Assembly (NCBI GenBank): GCA_030247885.1
Contig: JAPDRO010000017.1
Coordinates: 310,001 to 374,000, forward strand
Reading direction: 5' to 3'
DNA from: Taxawa tesnikishii (nom. ined.)
Taxonomy: Eukaryota > Ascomycota > Dothideomycetes > Dothideales
Length of the DNA: 64,000 nucleotides
Position 1 is the stretch's first letter; each line of letters opens with the position of its first letter. The position numbers were made by a program, and so were the translations under genes. The notes under the pieces are model-generated. The model saw only the letters and a list, made by a program, of their open reading frames with translations. It was not told where the DNA came from and did not search any database. Positions 23,875 through 34,800 of the stretch are shown here, in pieces.

Positions 23875-24451
23875 GTGTGCCTGTGATCTCCCTCTCTCTC
23901 TCTCTTTCTTTTCTTTCTCCCCTGTTCTTTGATGCCGGTTTAGCGACGGAGTTTGGGATGGTTGGCAGCAACGCATATGCTCTTGTTGTGTTGGTAGAGC
24001 GTGGGCGTGGAAGGTGCCTTTTCAGATTGGCTTGATTTAGATTGCTGGCCGCCCCTTTTTTTGTTCCTTTCGTTGGAAAGGAGGTATGTATGATGGCAGC
24101 CCCCTGCGGTTGATATAATCCGTAACGACGGTACTCTGGCCTTCACCTCGGTTGCTCCGTACGTTTTATGCTATGAAAGTTTTGGTCTGAACCCGTTTTT
24201 GCCTTCTCAAAAGGCTACTAGCCTTGTGGTGCTGGATGCCTTGCTGTCAAACGTACTTCGACATCTGGATTGGGGGAAGGGGGAGGGAGGGGGGAGGGTT
24301 CCCGTTTCGAAGCAAAGGTTGTTCACCCTCTGCGATTTGTCACCAGGATCGTCAGGGCAATGGATGTGGAGGTGATTAGAAAAATAGTGAATGGAGAATG
24401 GCGACTTTTGCCTCCCGGGCATTGCGTTTTCCTATACATGAATGTACTGTA
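23875..24451. other. convergent intergenic region
   Basis: This is shared 3' flank of the ApsA gene (plus) and the FKBP-STIMATE gene (minus). It contains a CT-rich tract (about 23890-23930) and a G-rich tract (about 24270-24300). I see no gene. Confidence 0.6.
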
Positions 24452-26036
24452 CTATTCATCACCACTGCTATTCTTTGCTCCGTCTTTCGAGCCTTGACTG
24501 CTGCTCTCGCCATCACTGTTCGACTCGTAGACTGGTACAGGCACAGGGTTTGCCTCTGCCAGATGCTCCTTGGTGCTGGCCTTGACACCCTTCCCGCCGC
24601 GGCCCGCTTCCTCTCCAACACTGTCCTCGCTTCCCCTCCGGTAATCATCGTCATCGGCATCGCCATCGTGACTCTCCTCGCTCGGCACCCGCTCGAAGCC
24701 TTCTCTGTCGCCAGTCTCCTTCTTCTTGATGAACGAATCGATGATGTAGTATTGTATGGCGTTCATGGCGACGGGGAATATGAACATGACAAAGGCAATC
24801 TGCAACGCTTCGCTGCCTTCGGTCCAGCGTAAGGCCCAGTCGCCCACCCAGGCAAGCCATGGCATTGCTTGGAACAAGAAGAAGACGAAGAGCTTCATAC
24901 AGAATAGACCGATGAAGTAGATAAGCGCTTGTTTCATCCACCATGTGTAGTGGTACGGAGGTTCGCCGTAGTTGCCGGACTTGATGGATTCGGGCGGATT
25001 GGCTAGCGGCGTTCTTAGGAAGAGACCGTGGAGCACGCGCAGCAAAATCACAAGGACAGGGATACCAATGGTTGTCTGCGAAGTTGTCAGTCCATGTACA
25101 ACCGTTCAAAGTCAAGGCAACTCACATCGATAGCAAGGTTGAGGAGGTAGAACGAGCATGGGTTAGGTCTTCTTCCATCAGCTGCCTGCACCGTGCTGGA
25201 AGATGCCTGAACGGCGTTTTCCGCATCAAGGTTTCCGGAAGAGAACATGGACAGCCCCAGATTGGCCAAGTGGAGTAGGAATGTACCAAGGACCTGCTTG
25301 GAGACGTCGAAGAACCAGACCTTGACCGGTCTCCGTGGCCGTTCCCGCCAGCGCTTGAAGACCAGAGACAACAACGCGATCGCTCCCAAAGCAGCCTGCA
25401 CAACAAGTGCGAATGGTCCCAGCAAGCGGCATTCGCCGCTGGCGTTGTCCTGCTCCTCTTGACCTTTAGGCCCGGCTTCTGAACCTTCGGTGGGAACAGG
25501 TGTAACTGCAGCTGTGGGTGTCGAGACGACGGAGGAGTTGCTCGCAGTTGTTGTTATTGTTGTTGTTGTTGCAGGGGACGTCGATTGCAAAGTCTCAACA
25601 GGCACTCCCTTTATGCCCATGAGCTCCGTCTCGAAGACGAGCGTGCTGCCGGCCGGTATGGTGCCAACCCTGCTGTTCCCGTAGGCCATCGACGGGGGAT
25701 GACCAGCTTCCGGCCTTCTCCGACGCACATGTTCAACAGGCCTTTGTCCCATCCGGTAATGACCTGCCCAGCTCCTAGTTTGAAGGAAAAGGGTGCTCCA
25801 CGCTTGTACGACTCGTCGAATTCGGTGCCGTCCGACTGCAGCGTGCCACGGTAGTGCACACTGATATAGTCACCGGGTTGGGTCGGACGCGAGCAGGTTA
25901 CGGGTTTCGTGACTTCGACAACAAACCCGTCGGTCGTGTCTATGTGTGGGTTTGCCCATGCTGTCGGGATAGTACTGGCTGAGAGGAGGAGTAGCAGCGA
26001 CGCGGGAAGCGCATGAAGGCGCTGAGAGCTCCGCAT
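24452..26036 (-). CDS. FKBP-type prolyl isomerase fused to a STIMATE/YPL162C-like membrane protein
   Basis: Two exons (26036-25126, 25075-24452; 50-bp intron) cover both parts, about 511 aa allowing for one lost base. Residues 1-28 are a signal peptide. Residues about 35-140 are an FKBP domain ([57 protein letters not shown]), which catalyses prolyl cis-trans isomerisation in the secretory lumen. A Thr/Ser-rich linker leads directly to a multi-span domain of the STIMATE (TMEM110)/vacuolar membrane protein family ([49 protein letters not shown]) and an acidic tail. No stop codon or new start separates the parts. The frame changes once at a five-G run (25694-25698), where the FKBP expects a sixth. 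Alternatives are two adjacent genes merged by an error, or a start at the internal MGIKG for the membrane part. Confidence 0.75.
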
Positions 26037-26630
26037 TAGGCTGGACTAGGTGGATCGAGTACTGCGATCTTGTTTCGTTTGTTTGAACACAGCGACCTCC
26101 CTTGAGGCGTGGTAATCGAGTGTATGCTGAGCGGAGCGTGATGTAATAGAGGCGAATGCGGCTTCTGTACAAAGATAAGCTGCTGATTCAAGCGCTAGCG
26201 TCAAGTCGCAGGCTCGAGGAAGAGCTGCCAAAAGGGCCAACGACACTCTTGACGATAGACAGGCAAACACAAAGAGAGCAAGATGTATACAAGATGTATA
26301 CAAGATGTATACAAAATGTATATAGGATCACAGAGGAGGAGGGAAGTTCACGGAGCGAATGGCGGAGTGCACTGTGCCTCACTGTGCCTCAGCGCTGATC
26401 GGCAAAGATGGGGAAAGAACGACTGGACTGGGCTCGGCAAGAATCTCCGTTTGAAGCGATGAAACGCCTCGCGTGGCTTGTGTGAGACATCCCTTCGTCT
26501 GCAGCCGCATCAATTTGTTGCTATTATTGTAATATCGTAACACCACAGCTGGCAGGCATGAGAGGAACCGACGCGTAACAACAGATACAGCTGTCAACCT
26601 CCGCAGTGCCGTGCTTGTATACCGTACAAC
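26037..26630. other. divergent promoter region
   Basis: This lies between the FKBP-STIMATE gene (minus) and the kinase gene (plus). Apart from the 11-bp tandem repeat it holds no coding sequence that I can support. Confidence 0.55.
26279..26322 (+). repeat. 11-bp tandem repeat, four copies
   Basis: The unit CAAGATGTATA occurs three times exactly, followed by a fourth copy with one change (CAAAATGTATA). It lies in the divergent promoter region. It is a minisatellite and useful as a strain marker. No function is evident. Confidence 0.8.
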
Positions 26631-28079
26631 ATGACGGCTGCATGGCAGGCGTCGTTGAGCTTTTCTGAACGGTTCGCGAACATCACGAAAATGCAAGTAG
26701 GTTGCCTTTTGCATTGATCGCAACACTCTACTCTCAAGTGCCACCATGAGCATGTTGCTCAAACCAACTCAACAGACAAAGCGCTTACCGAATTGCATTC
26801 CCGCATCTATCAGCGAGCGAAGCCCAAAAGCAGAGCAAGGCGTTGGAGAATGAGGCGCTCAAGCAAGCATCAACACTGGTAGGAACATACCGGAAGGCAA
26901 GCAGTCATGCCATGTATTGACAAGGATCCGTCCAGGAAAGCTACAATACCGCCGTAGCAGAGGACATTCAGCGGCTGCAGTCGACCACGAAGATAAGCCA
27001 GGACGCCGAATCACCATCGGAAGAGTCCTTCTTCAACAATCTGCCTGCCGAAGGATTGACGTTGGGCCGCTATGAAAACGCTCATCATTACAAGGATGGC
27101 TTGTTCTCCACTGTCTTCGTCGCCAGGATGCCGCTCGGATCTTCTCAGGCTCAAAGAGATATGGCCAGCCAAGCATCTGCGGTTGCGCTTAAAGTAACGA
27201 CCCCGTCCATGATGGAAGCACCCCATGATTCCGAACGAGAATGCCGCCTTCTCCGCAGAGCAAAATCACCCAATGTGATTCCATTGTTCGAAGAATTCAA
27301 GCAAGCGGGCGGCCGTCTGGTGCTCGCATTTCCGTTCATGCCTTACGATCTAGAACAGCTCCTTCGTGAGGGGAAGATGAGTGAAGCACAGAAGAAGTCC
27401 TGTCTGCGAGACCTCTTGACCGGCCTTGACCACATACACGGTGTTGGCGTTGTACATCGTGACATCAAACCCTCAAACGTCCTACTCCGTACGCCTTCTG
27501 GCCCAGCGTACGTCGCAGACTTTGGTATAGCATGGTGTGAAGACGATGCTTTTTCCGAGCCCGCAGCAAAGAAGATTCTTGATGTGGGAACGACCAGTTA
27601 CCGGCCTCCCGAGCTACTGTTCGGAAATTCAAGCTATGGTTCTAGCCTTGATCTATGGGCCACGGGATGTGTTGCTGCGCAAGTGGTGAGCCTAGGCGCG
27701 GAAACCCTGTTTGACTCTGGCGACCTGGGAAGTGAGCTGGCCTTGATCAAGAGCATTTTTCAATCGTTGGGTACACCGACTCTGGAGGTATGGCCGGTAA
27801 GTATAAGCACCACGCTTTCTGACGCATTCGCTCATTGCTCGATAGGAAGCTGCAACGCTGCCTGACTGGGGCAAGATGGCGTTCCACAAGTATCCAACAA
27901 AACCGTGGTCGGAATTGCTGCCTGATGCTTCAGACCAAGCTAGGGATTTCGTAGCACGTATGGTCCGGTTCGAAAGCAAGGATCGTATGACCGCGAGAAA
28001 TGCAAGGACTTATTCGTCGTGACTGACAAAGTACGAGTGCTGATGAACACAGGCACTCAAGCATCCCTACCTCGTATAA
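26631..28079 (+). CDS. CDK-like serine/threonine kinase (possible CDK-activating kinase)
   Basis: Exons at 26631-26700, 26776-26878, 26936-27796, 27846-28001 and 28053-28079 give about 405 aa, allowing one lost base in exon 2 at an A4 run near 26825. The N-terminus (MTAAWQASLSFSERFANITK) is helical. The kinase domain starts near residue 100. The glycine loop is poor (KDGLFSTVF), the ATP-binding lysine is in VALKV, the catalytic loop is HRDIKPSNVLL, the metal site is DFG, and the activation segment ends GTTSYRPPELLFG. This is CMGC/CDK-like. The atypical loop and overall form suggest a Csk1/Cak-type kinase, which is a family guess. The last intron appears to use a GC donor (GCAAGG at 28002), which alone yields the natural ending ARNALKHPYLV. 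Confidence 0.8.
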
Positions 28080-28636
28080 GAATCCGACATCCAAACCAGA
28101 AGAGTCTATACCATACGCGGCGTCCATACGAACTCGTTCAATATGTCCGTACACGACCATATCGGCATTGCTCTGGCGGCCGGTATAGATGGCCCCATGA
28201 AATAATCGTTACTCTTGTTCTTCTGACCACGTGCACTCAAATAGCGCATGTAGTGTGTGTACGTTATAGTCCTGTCAGGTGGACAGATAATCAAATTGCT
28301 TCAGCCGTATACGTAGACGCGACAGAAAGCTTATTGATTTAAGATGAGAGGAGAGTTCTAGACCTCTCATACGCTAGCGTGTTTGAGCTCTGATCCCCGC
28401 GCTCCCGGTGAGATGACCCTTGTTTGCCCCACAGTTAACCTTCTGTTTATCGATCTCTCGTTGGACGGTTGTTCCTGCGTCAAGGGTTTCCCATTGACCT
28501 ACACTTGCTTTCCCTTACCGGGCATTGTTGACTTTTCTTGAACGTATCGAGCATTGCTTACTATCCTGCCCGTTTGCTTGGATTCCTCGCATGATATCGA
28601 GATCCTTGGAGTGCTCAGCAGAGCTCCGTCAGCGCC
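28080..28636. other. intergenic region
   Basis: This is the 3' flank of the kinase gene and the promoter side of HymA. No coding frame is supported. Confidence 0.6.
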
Positions 28637-30048
28637 ATGGCTTTCCTATTTGCTCGAAACAAGACCAGGTCGAGCCAAGAGCTCACTAGGTCGACCAAAG
28701 AGCTGATGCTCCGATTGATTGCTGAGGACAAGCCGGCCCCAAAGGTGTGCGCATACATGGCCTTGTGGACTTAGAAGTGCTGACACCACCGCCGCAGGTT
28801 GAAGAAGAGATCGCTCGAAATCTTCAACAGATGAAGATCATGCTTCAGGGTACTCCAGGTAAGAAAGATGATTTCGCAAGAGTGTTTGACGTCTCTCTCT
28901 GCTCTGCTCTGTTCTGCCCTGCCCGACTCTGCCTCTCACACGGCGTAGCCTGCACGCTACGGTTGCTAAACCATTCCAGAGATCGAAGTCAGTCCAGATC
29001 AAGTCTACCAGCTCTGCAACCTCCTTGTGACCGAGGACCTCCTACAACTTCTTGCCGAGAACATATATCGGCTCCCGTTCGAAGCACGCAAAGATACGCA
29101 GGCCATCATATCCAATGTTTTCCGGTTTAAGGATCCGGGCAGCACCTCGCCAGAACCGCTTGCTCTTCAGTACGTTGTAGCGCACCGACCCGCAATCATT
29201 ATCGCGCTTTGCAACGGGTACGACAGGAGGGAGAGTGCCATGCCCTGTGGTGGAATTTTGAAAGAGGCGTTGAAGCACGATGCTGTCACGGCACTTATAC
29301 TGTACGATGAACCGAGCAATCATGGAAAGCCGCTGGACTTGGGGAGCATTGATACCTCGCAACCCTCGTCAGGGCACGGAGTGTTTTGGAAATTCTTCGA
29401 TTGGATAGACAAAGCAGCGTTTGAAATCAGCACAGATGCATTCGATACGTTCAGGGTGTGTTCGTATGAGCAGAAGACGAAGCAGAATCGCTAACGGCAA
29501 GACAGCAAATCCTCATTAGGCACAAAGCCATGGTCGCAAAATACATCGATACCAACTTTGACCTCTTCTTCGACAAGTACAACAACACCCTCATCAAGTC
29601 GCAGAGCTACGTGACAAAGAGGCAGTCGATCAAGCTGCTCGGCGAGGTATTGCTCGATCGGCAGTTCTACGAGATCATGACCCGATACGTTGAGTCTGGA
29701 AACAACCTCAAGCTCATCATGATGCAGCTGAAAGATGATCGGAAGATGGTGCAATACGAAGGGTTCCACGTCTTCAAAGTATGAATCCGTAGAGGCGCCC
29801 GAGATTTTTCTGTATAAGCTGACTGAGCCCAGATCTTCGCAGCAAACCCGAACAAGTCGCCCGAAGTACGCAAGCTTCTGATCATGAACCGACAGCGCTT
29901 GCTCGATTTCCTCCCAGACTTCCTGGCAGACCGCACCGAAGACGACCAATTCTCCGACGAGAAGTCGTACCTCATCAAACAGATCAAGGCATTGCCCAGT
30001 ACGGTACCGCCTGCTCAACAAACCAACGGAAGCAACGCAGCGAGGTGA
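28637..30048 (+). CDS. hymA: HymA / Hym1 / Mo25 scaffold protein
   Basis: Five exons (28637-28744, 28798-28858, 28980-29455, 29506-29778, 29833-30048) give 377 aa with no frame break. The protein is an all-helical Mo25 repeat protein. Family-like runs include MAFLFARNKTRSSQELTRST, QLLAENIYRLPFEARKD, DTNFDLFFDKYNNTLIKS, SGNNLKLIMMQLKDDRKM and FHVFKIFAANPNK. Mo25/Hym1 activates STE20/GC-kinases and belongs to the RAM/MOR network for polarised growth and cell separation. Aspergillus hymA mutants are defective in conidiophore development. Intron sizes (50-121 bp) and junctions are canonical. Confidence 0.96.
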
Positions 30049-31816
30049 AGCAATCCCAGAAGTTTGTTACGGGAGAGCTCGTGACAGTGTGGGAGACGAT
30101 TCGGTTGTTATGCAGAACTTCAAAACTGCTTACAATTCGCGAGTAGGGCGAGGGTTGAACAGTGTATCATATCACGCTGGCCAGGTGATGGGACAAGGAT
30201 CGGGCCCCGTGCCAGTCCGTCCGTGGTGTGATGAACAAGTCGGAATGGGCAAGACACGGGATCGGGAGACGTGGTCAGCTGCATGAGAAGCGAAATTCGG
30301 GAAGGTATGCCGTGGCTAGGTGTGCCGTGGCCAGGTAGTTGAAGCGCAGCCGGCGGATTAGTTTTGACGATTGTTATTCACGGTGGGCCCACGACACGGC
30401 ACGACAGTTGACAGCGGCCGAGACAAGCTTGCTCGGTGGGGTCCACTTTTCCTTTTGAAAGTAAAAGAGCCAATGAAGGATGACGAGAGCTACGAATAAG
30501 AAACCAGCAAATTATTCAGATTGTGCAGGAGACGAACGGATGAGGTGTGGACGGTTCATGCCAAGCCGGCGTGACCGGGATTCGGACACGGAAAACTCGC
30601 GGCGCCTTTGCAGCTTCACTTCGGTTGTGCACGGGGTCTGATCGCTCTCTATATGGCAGGTGATTGTGGTTCGCGAGTGACAGACATCTGATGGCTAAGC
30701 AGAAAGATATCGGAGATGGCGTATTGTTGAGATGGACGGGATCGCAGCAAGTCTACACGAGATGCCTTCATGGATGTATCTCGGGGAACCATGCAAAACC
30801 CAAATGCGACTCCGGGATGGAAGAGAAGGACCTTCTCCCCACGTGGCACAGATGCGCTAGCGAAAAGGACGGGTTTTGGATGGTGACGAGAACATGATGC
30901 TGGGAACGGAGCACAAAGACAGGTTTTGCGAGGTTGACCAGTTGGCGGCGGCTCGAGTTGTCCGTCAATGTCTTGGCAAGCCAAGTCAAGCCCGTTTGAC
31001 GCGGGTCTTGAAAGTGAAGTGCGTGGACCGCGTTCTTAGCAGCTGCAAGCCAGACACTGTTGGGCTGTAACGCTACCGCCAAGGCCGAATCCGTTCGAGC
31101 TGCGCGCGGCCGGCTCACGAGGGCTCTTAGAAATGGTGTCGGGCGTCGAGACTGTTTGCGGACGCCTGCATCTGTGTTGATTGTGTGGGCGGCCGCGTCT
31201 GTGTTGATTTGAGTACGAATAGTGTTGCTCTCAGTGTTTGAGAGGGACGTTCTTGAATGTTTTGCGTTGCAGCGGCGGTCTGGACTGGACCCGGCAAGTG
31301 CCTGACATATGCATGGCTGGCTGCCCCGTGTGTGGACACTCCCTGCAGCCAATCAAGTGAAGCGGCAACGGCAACAAGAAGCAGCAGCGACAGCAACATG
31401 TCTCGTGCGAACGGCTGTACACTTCCATCCCTCCTCGTGCATACAAACAAACACACCTGTCCTCTACAGCGCGCGTGATTAGCGAGGCAGGAGTGCCCGG
31501 CGATACCGCTAGCTAAGTTTAGACCAGGGCGTGTCGATCGCCTTTCCTTTCGAACCCTCTGTCGTCATAGGGCAAATTCGGGACGAACGCCCGTGTGGTC
31601 CTTAGTCCTTTCGCAACACCCGCACTGCAAGCACTGCCCGGACAGAGCAGAGCAGAGCACACGCACACGCACACGCAGCTGCACATCGCCAGGACCTTGC
31701 ATCCGACACACTGACTCCTGCCCATCTCCCGCCTGCTAGCAACTGATGTCCCTCCCGACCCAGAAAAGGCGTGCGCACTCCCATACCATCGTCGCCAAGC
31801 TGCAGAACGAGGGCGG
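30049..31816. other. intergenic region, long leader of the histidine kinase gene
   Basis: About 1.8 kb separates two plus-strand genes. It includes short (AGAGC)n and (ACGCAC)n repeats near 31645-31680, just upstream of the histidine kinase. ORFs on both strands are short and not protein-like. Confidence 0.55.
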
Positions 31817-34800
31817 ATGCCGTCCGCGATGAAATCGTCCTTACCAACAAACCCGCCTTCCAGAGCACCACCTCAACAAAACAAGCACTCTCCGCAGCCC
31901 TCGCCCACCACAACAGCGCCTAATCGCCCTGTCGACAACGTCCGCACATTGTCGACGCGTCCGTCGCTCGTCCGCTCGCCCCCTGAGCCCTCGCAGAGAG
32001 CCCCACGGTCCGTCGCGCGGGAACACACCGACAACAGCGCCTCGAATGACAGCAATGGAGAGAGCGAGGAGGGTGGGAATGGGTCGACGGCGGACAACGG
32101 GAGCGGCAGTGGCAGCGAGCAGGCCGACAAATCCACCAAAGGTCAGAAAACCGCCCATTCTACTGAAGCCGAGATAGCGAGACTGAAGGCGGCAGTCAAC
32201 GCCCGATTGCTGCAAAAACAGTATCGACCGCCAATAGCCAGTCACGCATCCTCGCCAGGACCCCTCAGCAACGCTGCAGGTCGCAGGCCCTCACCTATCA
32301 AAGAGGAATCCCCAAATGCCCCACCCGCGGTAAGCTCAACAGTTGGCAGTCCCCTTGCTACGACGCAGACGTCGTCCACCGAATCGACAAACTCTTCGTC
32401 GAGGACTATCCGGGGCAGTATGCCCGCTACACCTGCTGCTGGGGTTCCTTTGCGCACGCCTTCTTATCCTTTCCCGTATATTCCGGGAACGCCACGCGCA
32501 TGGTCCTCTTCATTCCATCAGCCTTTTACCGCATTGTCGCCAACAGTATCAGCAACACGATCAGGCGAAACCGTCACGCCCGGTGGAAGCGCCATGTCCG
32601 GAGCAAGCACGCCTGCCGCGACTGCAGCGGGGTTTATACCTCCGGGAGGCGCTTACCCTCCTGGTCCGGAAGACCCGCGTTATCCTACTCCCAATCTGTA
32701 TGAAATGGTTCTGCGTCTTGGCGCTGAGCCAGGATTGGAAGCATGGTGGTATACTGTGGCGAAGATTATGCGCGATGCATACAAAGCCGACAGAGTGGCG
32801 CTTGCCCTTCCTGCTGATACTAACGATATCGAAAACGTTCCCTGGGGCCAAAAAGCGACTTTCAACATCGCCGGAACTCTCGAACCCAGCGACGAATCGT
32901 CCTCGTCTTCAGACCAGTCTGCCAATCCTCCCAGATTCGAGTTCCCAGCGGAAGCACGTACCCCTGGTGTGCCGCCAACGTCGTCTCGTCCAGCGCTTCA
33001 GTTGCGTCACTCTTATGCAGGCCACAGTCTTCGAGAAGGCCTTTCAGAGCTCCCCAATAGAGCTGAGGGCTCTTTGCGTCCATCAATGCCATCGAGGACT
33101 GCAAGCCATGCGCCCAGTCTGCTTGGTGGACGACGCGATCTCCCACACTCGCCCTTACCTGAGAACGTACCACATGTTAACGTGCGGCATAGTTCGATGA
33201 GCGATCCCGAATTTAGCAGTGTCGGAGGCGAAATTCCCGCAACGCCCTTGATCGCCGTTTTCCCAGTGCTGAAAGCTCTTGATCATGAAGTTGACGGTTT
33301 GATAGATACCGCCGGCGTGAATAGAGTTCTCGAGCGGGGCAAGCTTGTGACATTGACAAGAGACTACACTTCAGATGCTTCGGATACGGGAAGGACTAGT
33401 CAAACGAGTGGTGAAACGCCGACACCCACAGCACAACCACCTACTCCGGCCGATACTACCAGCCAACGCCCTCCAGCTCGAGTACCTGGAATGCTTGGGA
33501 GTTATCGCAGCATCTTCTCGGCAATGGAAGCCAGTGGTCAGCGCCGGGGCTCAGGGTATGAAGAGTACGAGCAATATCCGCCTTCTCCGTGGGCTCAGTC
33601 ACCTGCGCCATCGCCTGCGATTCAAGCCGACGAAGAGACGAATCCGTTCTTTGCATCTGAAGGGAGCGTGGAAGAGTCCTTCAACCCATCAGCTCCGACG
33701 CAGGACTACACACAGTTCGAGGCGGTTGAAGCCATCGGTGTTGACCGAGCCAGTACAGTCATTCATCTGCCCTTGATCCATCCCATACTCTCCATGCCTA
33801 TGGAACCGGTACCTACGTCTCCAGATCAACCGCCATCAGGAAAGACGAATTCAGAAAGACGAGCACCTATAGCAATACTGTCTGTTCTCAGCCCGGCTGT
33901 CCCGTATCCGCAAAACTTGACGCATTCCCTGCAGCTTCTTGGGCCACACCTGGCTACTTCATACTACATGGCTCAACAGTACACGTCCACTCATACCCAG
34001 GCGATGGGTATCCGTCATCGGCGAACTGCTTCTGGCCATAACGTGGGCTTTGCACCTTTGTCGCTCGAACCCGCAAACCTGGACGATCTGATACGTGCAG
34101 ATCTGGATTTGGCAGGGTCCATTTCTGGAAGCATGACCAGCCCTTCTGACTACTCCGGTCGCTCAAGGCACAGTCCTACAGGCTCACTTGTCGGTACACC
34201 TGGCTGGGACCCCGCCGCTTACGGATTAACTACGAGCAAATCTGTTGCTGGCACACCTGTCGTATCCGGAACGGAGATGATTGATAGTTATTTCGATGCG
34301 AAGAAGCGGACGTCCTTGCATCGTTCCACGAGTACCACCGCGGGGCCTGCATCGCAACATGCAACCCCTGCGCGGAGCGGTCGACGGTCTCCTTCGCACG
34401 ATGCCAGGTCGACTGGCAAGTTGCCTGTTCCTTCACCTGGAGGTGAAGATGCACCAACTCCAAGGAGTGAGCGCAAGCCTAGGATGCATATCTTCAAGGA
34501 TAAATCACCACTCAGACCGTCGGTCGGTAGGGAGACAAGCCCCACTCGTCACGCTGACGTCTCCTCGCCGCGCAGGCCGACCTTCCGGAGCACACCGTCA
34601 CAAGCACCTGATGCCTCGGATCGCAGGCATTCACTTTTACATTCGTATGGCGCGGATTTCAGCTCTTCCTTCCAGGGACTTCCTGCTGCAACAACGCCTT
34701 TGCCGCGTACGCCGGCTCTTGTGCATGCCAGACAGCCATCGGTTTCGGAGACTGCAGATATGCCGCCGCCATCGGAACGCTTGCTACGTACCATTATAGA

